Source: Deltaproteobacteria bacterium
GTDB taxonomy: Bacteria; Desulfobacterota; Desulfobulbia; Desulfobulbales; SURF-16
Reading direction: 5' to 3'
Length of the DNA: 22,208 nt
NCBI GenBank assembly: GCA_029939635.1
Contig: JAOZSN010000033.1
Span: 1 to 22,208 of the forward strand
Shown here: positions 1 to 6,851 of the stretch, one piece after another
Layout: every line of letters starts with the position of its first letter
How positions within the stretch are numbered: position 1 is the first letter of the stretch
Program-made: the position numbers and the translations under genes
The notes under the pieces: generated by a model
Told to the model about the DNA's origin: nothing
The model's input: the letters and a program-made list of their open reading frames with translations, nothing else
Databases searched by the model: none

Positions 1-1733
1 GCGGAGCAGAAGCCCTGCAGCTGTTTCAACAAAACCGTGACACCTGCCTGATCCTTCTTGATGTGGTCATGGAGAGTCAAGATGCGGGTTTGAAGGTGGT
101 CGAACAGATCAGAGATGTCATTCAAGATGAAACCGTGCGCATCATTCTACGCACTGGCCACCCAGGTTCTGCCCCAGAACTTTCTGTGGCCCAGGCCTAT
201 GACATAAGTGATTACAAAACCAAGAGCGAGTTAACCGCCCAAAAGCTCTCCTCAGCCCTTATTACCTCGTTAAAGACCCATCGCCTCCTGGTAAAACTTG
301 AGGAAAAACAACACTCCCTGCAACGACTCAACCTGCTACTCAAGGAACAGGCCAGCGAGATCATCGAAAAAAAAATGATGATCGAGGCCATTATCAACCA
401 TGCAGCAGATCAGGCCATTTTGGCCACAGATACACAACAAATTATTCGCTATTATAATAGTAAGGCCGCTGAATTCTTTGCCATCCCTGTTACAGAAGCA
501 ATTGGCAAACCCCTTAACGTCTTTCTTCTCCAGCAGGAGATTAGCAATACAACAATGCAAGAGGAACTGGCCTTGGCCAATAACGGCCAACAGGCACGTA
601 TTCCCCTTACCGCTAGCAATGGCACCCCGTCTTTCTTCAACCTGACCGCCACCTTTGACAGCACGGGAATCAACATTGGCCTCATTCTCATGGCCCATAC
701 TGACACAAAAGAAACAAAGAAAAACATAGCTTCCCCCTCTGTAAAAACAGTAACGCCAGTTGCTAACGAAAAAAATATTTCCCTTCCAGGTTTCATTGGC
801 AATCATGCCAGCATGCAGCAGGTATTTCGCCTCATCCATGACCTGGCAAACTATGCTGCCCCTGTACTTATCCAAGGAGAATCTGGATCAGGTAAGGAAT
901 TGGTAGCACATTCAATTCACAGTATCAGCCAACGAAGTAACAAAACATACCTCCCCATTAATTGCGGTGCCCTGCCTGAACATCTCTTGGAAAGTGAACT
1001 TTTCGGTCATGAAAAAGGAGCCTTTACTGGTGCTATCCGCACCAGAAAGGGCCTCTTTGAGCAGGCAGATGGCGGCACCCTCTTCCTTGACGAAATTGGG
1101 GAAATATCGCTAGCCATGCAGGTAAAACTCCTCCGTGTTATCCAGGAAGGAACCCTACAAAGGTTGGGTGGTGAACGGACCATACAGGTAGATGTTCGCA
1201 TCATATCTGCCACCAACAAAGAACTTTTACAAGAAACGGAAGCAGGGCGCTTCCGTGAGGATCTTTACTACCGCCTCTGCGTAGTGCCCATTAACCTACC
1301 CCCCTTACGAAAACGCCGTAGCGACATCCCACTGCTGGTGCACCACTTTGTGCAACAGATCCAGAAACAGGAAGGGCAGGCCCATGATATTACATTATCA
1401 GAACAGGCGTTAGAGGTACTAAGCAGCTATCACTGGCCAGGAAATGCCAGGGAATTACAAAATGCTATTCATTTTGCCACGGTTCTCTGCCACGGCAAAG
1501 AAATAGAGGCACATCACCTACCCCCTAACCTGTCTCAGAATGTGCTGCCACAAGAACAAATTGCCCTACAAAATGGTGGAGCTATTAAGGGGGGAAGTAT
1601 TGATGAGCAAAGTATCCTTGCTGCCTTGAGTAAAACCGACAATAATCGCCAAGAGGCTGCCAAATTACTGGGAGTTTCCCGCGCCACCTTCTACCGTTAC
1701 TTAGCCAAATTTGACCCTGCAAAAACACCATAA
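1..1733 (+). CDS. Sigma-54-dependent response regulator (REC-PAS-AAA+-Fis HTH), 5' truncated
   Basis: A sigma-54 (RpoN) activator that would remodel the closed promoter complex using ATP once its receiver is phosphorylated. The reading frame (first full codon at base 3) is open to the window edge, so the N-terminus is missing. A GTG at 63 is not a credible start because the probable phospho-acceptor Asp (codon 60-62, context LILLDVVME) lies just before it. Counting from codon 63, the rest of a receiver with an LRTGHPG and DYKTKSELTAQKL signature runs to about residue 72. A helical linker spans 76-104 and a PAS domain about 105-215. The AAA+ domain (about 246-470) has Walker A GESGSGKE at 272-279, the sigma-54-contacting GAFTGA loop at 319-324 and Walker B LFLDE ending at 344. 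A Fis-type HTH occupies about 513-550. The receiver resembles those found with DUF3369 domains. The DsrE-like gene follows after 13 nt and is probably co-transcribed. The partner kinase and target promoters are not evident here. Confidence 0.95.
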   Translation, partial: GAEALQLFQQNRDTCLILLDVVMESQDAGLKVVEQIRDVIQDETVRIILRTGHPGSAPELSVAQAYDISDYKTKSELTAQKLSSALITSLKTHRLLVKLEEKQHSLQRLNLLLKEQASEIIEKKMMIEAIINHAADQAILATDTQQIIRYYNSKAAEFFAIPVTEAIGKPLNVFLLQQEISNTTMQEELALANNGQQARIPLTASNGTPSFFNLTATFDSTGINIGLILMAHTDTKETKKNIASPSVKTVTPVANEKNISLPGFIGNHASMQQVFRLIHDLANYAAPVLIQGESGSGKELVAHSIHSISQRSNKTYLPINCGALPEHLLESELFGHEKGAFTGAIRTRKGLFEQADGGTLFLDEIGEISLAMQVKLLRVIQEGTLQRLGGERTIQVDVRIISATNKELLQETEAGRFREDLYYRLCVVPINLPPLRKRRSDIPLLVHHFVQQIQKQEGQAHDITLSEQALEVLSSYHWPGNARELQNAIHFATVLCHGKEIEAHHLPPNLSQNVLPQEQIALQNGGAIKGGSIDEQSILAALSKTDNNRQEAAKLLGVSRATFYRYLAKFDPAKTP

Positions 1734-1746
1734 GGAGTGTTTCCAC

Positions 1747-2097
1747 ATGCTTTACAAAGCTGTTTTTCATATAAATGCTAAAGAAGAATTTTCGATGAAC
1801 CAGGGCCTTAATAACGTCACTAATCTCCTGCTAGACATCACCGAACATGAGCATGATATTATTATTCTTTTTAATGGCCCAGCTGTCAGTATGGTGGCGT
1901 GGGATGATTGTCTTCCCTATCTGGAAAGGATTAAGGATCTGAAAGATCAAGGCGTACGCTTTCAGGCCTGTCGTAATGCCTTGAAAAAATTCGAGGTCAG
2001 CCCAGACAATCTTATAGAGGAATGTGAAATCATTCCAGCTGGCATTACAGCCCTGATTGATCTGCAAAATGATGATTTTGCCTATATTAAGCCCTAA
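1747..2097 (+). CDS. DsrE/COG1416-like small protein
   Basis: A 116-aa soluble protein resembling the DsrE/DsrF-like COG1416 family, small alpha/beta proteins often near sulfur or redox genes; their exact reaction is mostly unknown. Supporting features are an N-terminal YKAVFHIN strand, the segment DIIILFNGPAVSMV (about 37-50), Cys75 in the context RFQACRNAL, and the family-like ending EIIPAGITALIDLQNDDFAYIK. Other cysteines are Cys55 and Cys93. Cys75 lies where COG1416 members usually carry a conserved Cys, so sulfur-relay chemistry is possible but unproven. The start at 1747 is chosen because AGGAG (1733-1737) sits 9 nt upstream and the family N-terminus aligns there; an in-frame ATG at 1711 inside the preceding gene would add 12 unlike residues. 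It directly follows the sigma-54 regulator, so co-transcription is likely. Confidence 0.85.
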   Translation: MLYKAVFHINAKEEFSMNQGLNNVTNLLLDITEHEHDIIILFNGPAVSMVAWDDCLPYLERIKDLKDQGVRFQACRNALKKFEVSPDNLIEECEIIPAGITALIDLQNDDFAYIKP

Positions 2098-2265
2098 GCT
2101 ATCTGTTGCAATTTTTTCACCTTCTTTGCAGGTTTTTATGGCTCATTTTGCTAACTCCGAGTAAATATGTTTCCTTTCTTAGGATTTATAAAAAATAACC
2201 CCATGCTACAAGTTGACAACATACGTCAGCAGCATTGGACAGTACTATAAAAGGAGTAATGTAAA

Positions 2266-2694
2266 ATGGGAAACTATGCCCACAATCCCTATGGTGCAGG
2301 GAACAAGGCTGTTCGTTCCATTGATCGGAAACGGGATCGCGAACGATTCATGATGATGAAGACCGCCCAAAAACATTCAGGTGAACTATCTCTGCGCCTG
2401 GTGCAGCGTCTTCTCGACTCCCATGTCATTGAGACGACCTCTGAGAGTGATATTCGCGATCACTTCAGCTCGCTGTTTGAAAAAATGCGTGATATGGATG
2501 AGTTTGATATCAACTTCAAAATTGCTCCTTTACGCCAACTCGCCCCTGATCCAAACTGGATGAGTCTCTTTATCACCCAGCACATCATCGAAGATCTCAT
2601 TGACCATGCAAAAATTATCGATATTTTCGGTGATGAGCAGTCAATCTATCTTGCGGTTGACTCCATACTTGATCATATTCGTCCGGAATTATAA
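2266..2694 (+). CDS. Hypothetical 142-aa protein, unrecognised
   Basis: I do not recognise this protein. It has no signal peptide, membrane segment or metal-binding cysteine motif. The N-terminus is polar and basic (NPYGAGNKAVRSIDRKRDRERF, up to about residue 28, with many Arg/Lys). The rest is predicted largely helical, with amphipathic stretches such as LSLRLVQRLLDSHVI and FSSLFEKMRDMD, and ends acidic and hydrophobic (YLAVDSILDHIRPEL). The start is well supported: GGAG at 2253-2256 lies 9 nt upstream of the ATG. It stands 168 nt after the DsrE-like gene and is followed by a strong terminator at 2801-2833, so it may be a monocistronic unit. It could be a small adaptor or nucleic-acid-binding protein, but nothing specific supports either. 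Confidence 0.75.
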   Translation: MGNYAHNPYGAGNKAVRSIDRKRDRERFMMMKTAQKHSGELSLRLVQRLLDSHVIETTSESDIRDHFSSLFEKMRDMDEFDINFKIAPLRQLAPDPNWMSLFITQHIIEDLIDHAKIIDIFGDEQSIYLAVDSILDHIRPEL

Positions 2695-2731
2695 GTACTG
2701 GAATACAGAATTTATAATCCAGAAGACAGGA

Positions 2732-2749
2732 GTCAGTATTGAGACTGAC
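2732..2749 (+). repeat. Small inverted repeat (6-bp arms)
   Basis: GTCAGT (2732-2737) and ACTGAC (2744-2749) form a perfect 6-bp inverted repeat around a 6-nt loop, in the 150-nt gap between the 142-aa orphan and the radical SAM gene. It could be a minor 3' UTR stem or an operator, and it may be chance. The main terminator of this gap lies downstream at 2801-2833. Confidence 0.3.
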
Positions 2750-2800
2750 CGTATTATCACTAAGTTCTTTCTAGGTAACCGTACATTTATCACACATCTG

Positions 2801-2833
2801 AAAAGGGTGGGGGAATTTCCCCCATCCTTTTTT
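2801..2833 (+). terminator. Rho-independent terminator after the 142-aa orphan gene
   Basis: A 14-bp stem forms between AAAAGGGTGGGGGA (2801-2814) and TCCCCCATCCTTTT (2818-2831), with one G-U wobble and a very short loop, followed by a short U-tract. It should terminate transcription of the 142-aa gene. It ends only about 11 nt before the radical SAM ATG at 2845, so it also lies in that gene's leader. Confidence 0.85.
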
Positions 2834-2844
2834 AAGTTGCAGCT

Positions 2845-4152
2845 ATGTTGACACCTGACATCGAAAATATTCATCCACCGACCCTGCCCTACCTGGTCTT
2901 TGCTAATGCCAAGGGTGAAATTATGGATCTGCCCGATCTCCATATGGCAGGCCGAGCTGGGCGCTGGTTTTTCAAACCAGAACTGACCGACATTATTCCT
3001 CTACCTGAGGGCAGTGAAATCTTTGTGCTGCCGGATCGCATGCCCATTGGCATTGACCCAAGCAGTAATGAACCAGCCCTGGTAGACCAAAATCCCTTTG
3101 ATCCGCAGCAAGGATTACAGGCTGTGGCAGCCTTCATGGCACCTGCTCATACTGCCACCTTTTCAGCAGCCTTTGAAAAAAACAGCACAAATCCATCCCA
3201 TCTCCCCCTCTTTGCCTATGCTGCTGTGGGCTGGCTCGATGGTCGTTATTGGGTCTGTGGTTTTCGCAGTGATGCTGATGAACGCCAGGATTTTGAGGAC
3301 ATTGCCCCGCAAAAAATAAAAAAACGCACTAAAAAACAGCTTAAAAAATACAAAAATAATCGCCTCATCCAGCATCTTGGCAAATGTTGTCTCACCTATG
3401 GTTGTCCTGCGGCCAAGAACCTTTTTCTTGGTCGTCACGAAGCACCCTTACCATGCTCACCGGTCTGTAATGCGCGCTGCGTTGGCTGCATATCTCTGCA
3501 ACCATCAGGCTGCTGCCCATCCACCCAGGAAAGGATGAAATTTGTCCCTTCTCCCCAGGAAATTGCTGAGGTAGCTATCAATCATTTAAAAAGGGAACCA
3601 CACGGCATTGTCAGTTTTGGTCAGGGCTGCGAAGGGGAACCACTGCTTCAGGTCGATACCATTACCCAAGCCATTCGCCTCATCCGTAAACAGACCGAAA
3701 AAGGTACAATCAATCTAAATTCCAACTGCAGTCTGCCTGGTGCGGTTGAGGAACTCATTGCTGCGGGCCTTGACTCCATCCGCGTCTCTATGAATTCGGC
3801 GCGCAAGGGCTGCCATACCCTGTACTACAAACCCCAAGGCTTTAATTTTAATAATGTTAAAGAATCAATCCTGGCCATGCGCAAGGCAAATCGTTTTGTC
3901 TCCCTCAACTATTTTGTCCTGCCTGGCTTTAGTGATGATCCCGATGAATTTATGGCTTTGTGTGACCTTATTGACCTCTACCGGCCTGACCTGGTCCAAC
4001 TTCGCAATCTAAATATGGATCCAGACTGGTATTTTGAGGTGGTGCAACACCCGGCCGAAGAAAAGCCCATGGGCATCCGCACCTGGTTACACCAACTACA
4101 ACGCCGCTTCCCTGAACTTCAATTTGGTTATTTTAATCCCGCTTTGCGTTAA
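2845..4152 (+). CDS. Radical SAM protein with additional cysteines
   Basis: A 435-aa cytoplasmic enzyme expected to use a [4Fe-4S] cluster to cleave S-adenosylmethionine to a 5'-deoxyadenosyl radical; the substrate is unknown. The canonical CxxxCxxC cluster motif is Cys208, Cys212, Cys215. A GQGCEGEPLL segment at about 259-268 resembles the GGE-type SAM-binding strand. Cys181, Cys182, Cys187 and Cys204, together with Cys223 and Cys224, flank the motif and could bind a second cluster. The roughly 200-residue N-terminal region is unusually long and carries a Lys-rich stretch (157-170). An in-frame TAA at 2833-2835 makes the ATG at 2845 the first available ATG; it lacks a clear Shine-Dalgarno sequence. 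The gene is separated from the YcaO gene by a 116-nt gap containing a strong hairpin. Membership of the radical SAM superfamily is firm, but the subfamily is not. Confidence 0.93.
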   Translation: MLTPDIENIHPPTLPYLVFANAKGEIMDLPDLHMAGRAGRWFFKPELTDIIPLPEGSEIFVLPDRMPIGIDPSSNEPALVDQNPFDPQQGLQAVAAFMAPAHTATFSAAFEKNSTNPSHLPLFAYAAVGWLDGRYWVCGFRSDADERQDFEDIAPQKIKKRTKKQLKKYKNNRLIQHLGKCCLTYGCPAAKNLFLGRHEAPLPCSPVCNARCVGCISLQPSGCCPSTQERMKFVPSPQEIAEVAINHLKREPHGIVSFGQGCEGEPLLQVDTITQAIRLIRKQTEKGTINLNSNCSLPGAVEELIAAGLDSIRVSMNSARKGCHTLYYKPQGFNFNNVKESILAMRKANRFVSLNYFVLPGFSDDPDEFMALCDLIDLYRPDLVQLRNLNMDPDWYFEVVQHPAEEKPMGIRTWLHQLQRRFPELQFGYFNPALR

Positions 4153-4156
4153 AAGG

Positions 4157-4247
4157 CAGTTTCCTGTTGTCCGTTTCTAGTTTTCAGTTGAAGGAGTTAT
4201 CTGGATTAGAAACATCCTTACAACTGGAAACGGACAACTAGAAACTG
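4157..4247 (+). repeat. Long imperfect inverted repeat between radical SAM and YcaO genes
   Basis: Arms 4157-4195 and 4215-4247 form a long hairpin. CAGTTTC pairs with GAAACTG at the base. Then GTTGTCCGTTTC (4166-4177) pairs perfectly with GAAACGGACAAC (4227-4238), CAGTTG (4185-4190) with CAACTG (4221-4226), and AAGGA (4191-4195) with TCCTT (4215-4219). A 7-nt insertion, TAGTTTT, bulges from the left arm. About 30 base pairs form in all. The structure fills nearly the whole gap. It is not followed by a clean U-tract, so it is not a standard terminator. It may be an RNA processing or stability element, or a small MITE/REP-like repeat. An AAGGAG motif within it is 73 nt before the YcaO ATG, too far to be its ribosome-binding site. 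Confidence 0.75.
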
Positions 4248-4268
4248 ATAACTTTCTTTATATCTCCT

Positions 4269-6020
4269 ATGCAAAAAAAAATAATCTCCCTGCAAGACTG
4301 CCTCAAACATTATACCTATGACCAAGACAAGGTCTGTAGCCCTGAAGAAACCGTTACCCGTTTCAAGGAGCGTCTCAAAGAAGCCAAGCTTGATGTTCTT
4401 AAAGAGGTAAAACGCATTGACACCGGGCGCCTGGATATTCCGGTTTATTTCAGTGTCTGCGGCAAGGACGCCGAGCATATTATTGGCAATAAGAAACAGA
4501 TGGGCAAGGGCTCTACCCCGGAACAATCTCGGGCCAGTGCCTGTATGGAACTGGCTGAACGGTTTAGCTTCTTTTCCTTTATGAAGGATGCGAAAAATTT
4601 CTTAGAAGCCACCTATAATGAGGTTATTTCCCAAGGGTATCCTGTTCTGCCTTTAGAAAAATGGTTGCAATCAGTACACGATGAGAAAACATCCGTTGAG
4701 ACATTAGCCAAGCTCATGAGCGAAATCCCCATTCAATGGGTGTGGGCCAAAAATCTTACCGATGACAGTGAGGTGTTGCTGCCTTTTTCCTGGTTCTATG
4801 CCATCAATGAGTTCAACGGCCCCTCAGCCGGCAACACCATGGAAGAGGCTGTATTACAAGGCCTCTCCGAGATTGTTGAACGGCATGTCTGTGCCGTGGT
4901 TACCTATAACCGCCTCAAAACTCCAGCCATTGATCTGGATGCTGTCACTGATCCGGTAAGTAAAGAGTTAATGGCCAAGTTTCGTAAGCATGGTATTGAG
5001 GTCTATGCCAATGATTTCACCCTGGATACCGGTATACCAACCATTGCGGCCATGGCCATAGACCACTCCACCTTCCCGGAGACCAGTGAGATTGTCTATA
5101 CAGCTGGCACCACCCCCCACCCGGAAAAATCACTCATCCGTGCCCTTACCGAGGTCGCACAGCTGGCTGGAGATTTTGAGTCCAAATCTAACTACGTAGC
5201 CAGTGGTCTGCCAAAGCCTTTATCTTTAGATGAAGTGGATTATATCACCAATCCTGGCAAGACTACCTCCACCAGCGACATGGTTAATCTTGATAATGAC
5301 AATTTCAAGGTAGAGGTGGAAAACTGTGTGGCGGCACTAGCAAAATTGGACTTGGATGTCTATGTGGTGGATGTCCGCCATCCGCAGTTACAGATTCCTG
5401 CCAGCTATACCATTGTACCAGGCTGTCATTTCAGAGAACGCTCCCGCATCTCCAATGTTGGCCTATTTGCTGCCAAGTTGGTCACAGAACGTATTCATGA
5501 CCCAGGCCAACAAGGCCTACACCTCATGCAGATGCAGGAGGTGTTACCAGAGGCCTATTATCTGGAATTTTATCTGGCCAAGAATCTGATCAGTCAAGGA
5601 GTGTACCAAGAGGCTCTTATTCATCTTAATAAGGCCTTAACTCTGCAACCAGAAGAGGAGGATATTCCCTATATATACTCTTTTCTCGGCGACACATTAA
5701 AGACATTAGGCCTATACGACGAGGCCATTACTGCCATTGAAAAAGGCAGAACCTTTGATGATGAACGCCCTGATTTCCACAATATTCTCGGTGTCTGTTA
5801 TTTTAAGAAGGAGCTATATGAAAAGGCCATAGAACGTTTCCTACGCGCCGTTGAGCTGGCCCCCACCTCTGCCATTGACTATGCCAACCTTGGGGTTAAC
5901 TACCGAAAAATTGATCAGCAACAAGAGGCTATCCGCTATTTTGAACTGGCCCTAGAAATGGACCCAACCATTGACTTTGCCAGAGAACAACTTATGGAAC
6001 TGCTTGAGGAACGAACATGA
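4269..6020 (+). CDS. YcaO-domain protein with C-terminal TPR repeats
   Basis: A 583-aa fusion. The YcaO domain (about 70-400) belongs to the ATP-dependent cyclodehydratase/thioamidation superfamily, which activates peptide amide bonds by phosphorylation. ATP-site signatures are SRASACMELAER (87-98, with Glu94 and Glu97), GNTMEEAVLQGLSEIVERH (188-206) and SLIRALTEVAQ (288-298, with Arg291, Glu295 and Gln298). From about 425 to 583 there are roughly four TPR-like repeats, a protein-binding module. The Pro-rich C-terminal tail typical of azoline-forming YcaOs is absent. The start is set by the family-like N-terminus, which begins ISLQDCLKHYTYDQDK. No clear Shine-Dalgarno motif precedes the ATG. 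It overlaps the flavoprotein gene by ATGA, so the two are translationally coupled. It could act like E. coli YcaO, linked to beta-methylthiolation of ribosomal protein S12, or modify another protein recruited by the TPRs; the substrate is inference. Confidence 0.93.
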   Translation: MQKKIISLQDCLKHYTYDQDKVCSPEETVTRFKERLKEAKLDVLKEVKRIDTGRLDIPVYFSVCGKDAEHIIGNKKQMGKGSTPEQSRASACMELAERFSFFSFMKDAKNFLEATYNEVISQGYPVLPLEKWLQSVHDEKTSVETLAKLMSEIPIQWVWAKNLTDDSEVLLPFSWFYAINEFNGPSAGNTMEEAVLQGLSEIVERHVCAVVTYNRLKTPAIDLDAVTDPVSKELMAKFRKHGIEVYANDFTLDTGIPTIAAMAIDHSTFPETSEIVYTAGTTPHPEKSLIRALTEVAQLAGDFESKSNYVASGLPKPLSLDEVDYITNPGKTTSTSDMVNLDNDNFKVEVENCVAALAKLDLDVYVVDVRHPQLQIPASYTIVPGCHFRERSRISNVGLFAAKLVTERIHDPGQQGLHLMQMQEVLPEAYYLEFYLAKNLISQGVYQEALIHLNKALTLQPEEEDIPYIYSFLGDTLKTLGLYDEAITAIEKGRTFDDERPDFHNILGVCYFKKELYEKAIERFLRAVELAPTSAIDYANLGVNYRKIDQQQEAIRYFELALEMDPTIDFAREQLMELLEERT

Positions 6021-6676
6021 AGATACTTGGTATATCCGGCTCCCCCATAAAAGACAGCAATACTGATCGTGCCCTGCAACGTGTACTAGATGCCACAGGG
6101 CAACGTAGCCAGTTTATTAAGCTCAGTGACTATACAATAGAGCATTGTAATGCCTGTTTAGGTTGCATAGAGACCAACCAATGTGTGTTGAATGACGAAG
6201 GTGTTATGCTGGCTGAAATGGCGTATAAAGCCGATGCCTTAGTGGTGGCTGGCTTCACCCCCTATTCCAGCCTGGACAGTCGAACTAAAACATTTCTGGA
6301 ACGACTCTATCCACTGCGCCATCGCCACGGTCTCATGGCACAAAAACCAGGTGCTGCCATTATCACCTCTGCCATCCCCCAGGATAACGCAAACATGCCT
6401 CCAGCAAGCCAAAATGGCCTGGATGCCATAAAGCATTATATGATGGAAGAGGGTATGAATTATATTGGTGGGGTGACTATCCCTGGCAATGTCCCCTGTG
6501 TACGCTGCGGTGATGCTGGCCAATGCCAGATGTCAGGAATAAAGATGATTCACGGTCAAGATGCCACCGTTGCCAACGTCGGCATCAATAATATCGACGA
6601 AAACCCTGAACTTTTAGCCAAACTAGATACACTTGGCGAAGACCTGGTGAAGGCATATTTCACCGAGATGCCCTAA
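6017..6676 (+). CDS. Iron-sulfur flavoprotein / NADPH-dependent FMN reductase family protein
   Basis: A 219-aa cytoplasmic flavodoxin-fold redox protein. The N-terminus MKILGISGSPIKDSNTD is the FMN phosphate-binding loop of this family. A compact CxxCxxCx5C motif (Cys44, Cys47, Cys50, Cys56) matches the [4Fe-4S]-binding spacing known for archaeal and anaerobe iron-sulfur flavoproteins. A second cysteine set, Cys161, Cys164 and Cys170 (CVRCGDAGQC), could bind another cluster or form disulfides. It presumably transfers electrons, possibly to a neighbouring enzyme; the donor and acceptor are unknown. The ATG overlaps the YcaO stop (ATGA), so co-expression with YcaO is very likely. The 175-nt gap downstream shows no intrinsic terminator. 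Confidence 0.92.
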   Translation: MKILGISGSPIKDSNTDRALQRVLDATGQRSQFIKLSDYTIEHCNACLGCIETNQCVLNDEGVMLAEMAYKADALVVAGFTPYSSLDSRTKTFLERLYPLRHRHGLMAQKPGAAIITSAIPQDNANMPPASQNGLDAIKHYMMEEGMNYIGGVTIPGNVPCVRCGDAGQCQMSGIKMIHGQDATVANVGINNIDENPELLAKLDTLGEDLVKAYFTEMP

Positions 6677-6762
6677 GCCATCCACCTGACACTCCTTCTT
6701 AGTTTCCATTCTCACCCTTAACAGAAACCTAATCTTTTCTTAGCATCTCCCTTACTTAACTC

Positions 6763-6825
6763 AAATATGTTGATGACAATTGTCGCATCATGGCATCTTC
6801 GCCATGCTGCTTTATCAACATATTT
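6763..6825 (+). promoter_or_regulatory. Large leader hairpin upstream of the porin gene
   Basis: AAATATGTTGAT (6763-6774) is the exact reverse complement of ATCAACATATTT (6814-6825). Inside it, GCATCATGGC (6785-6794) pairs with GCCATGCTGC (6801-6810) with one mismatch around the loop ATCTTC. The two stems are separated by an asymmetric internal loop, GACAATTGTC on one side and TTT on the other. The structure ends 11 nt before the GAGGAG ribosome-binding site (6837-6842) of the porin. It could stabilise the porin mRNA, bind a small RNA or protein, or, as DNA, serve as an operator. Confidence 0.6.
6775..6784. promoter_or_regulatory. Palindrome GACAATTGTC, candidate operator
   Basis: A perfect 10-bp palindrome lies upstream of the porin gene, inside the internal loop of the larger inverted repeat. 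A dimeric repressor or activator could bind it, but no known consensus (FNR, Fur) fits convincingly, and a 10-bp palindrome can arise by chance. Confidence 0.25.
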
Positions 6826-6851
6826 ATTTGAAAAAAGAGGAGTGTTACGAG

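Noticed and set aside
336..875. Long open frame on the minus strand inside the sigma-54 regulator gene
   Set aside because: It is antisense to a clearly coding region with intact domain motifs and has no recognisable protein features.
2139..2153. TGGCTCATTTTGCT as a sigma-54 promoter near the sigma-54 regulator
   Set aside because: The GG and GC elements are 8 nt apart rather than the required 10, so it does not fit the -24/-12 pattern.
2213..2248. TTGACA (2213-2218) with TACTAT (2243-2248) as a promoter for the 142-aa gene
   Set aside because: The spacer is 24 nt, far from the usual 16-18, and no -10-like hexamer lies at correct spacing.
4191..4196. AAGGAG inside the intergenic hairpin as the YcaO ribosome-binding site
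   Set aside because: It lies 72 nt upstream of the ATG, far outside functional spacing, and no small reading frame starts after it.
6791..6810. TGGCAT ... TGCTGC upstream of the porin as a sigma-54 promoter
   Set aside because: GG to GC spacing is 12 rather than 10 and the bases belong to the inner hairpin stem.
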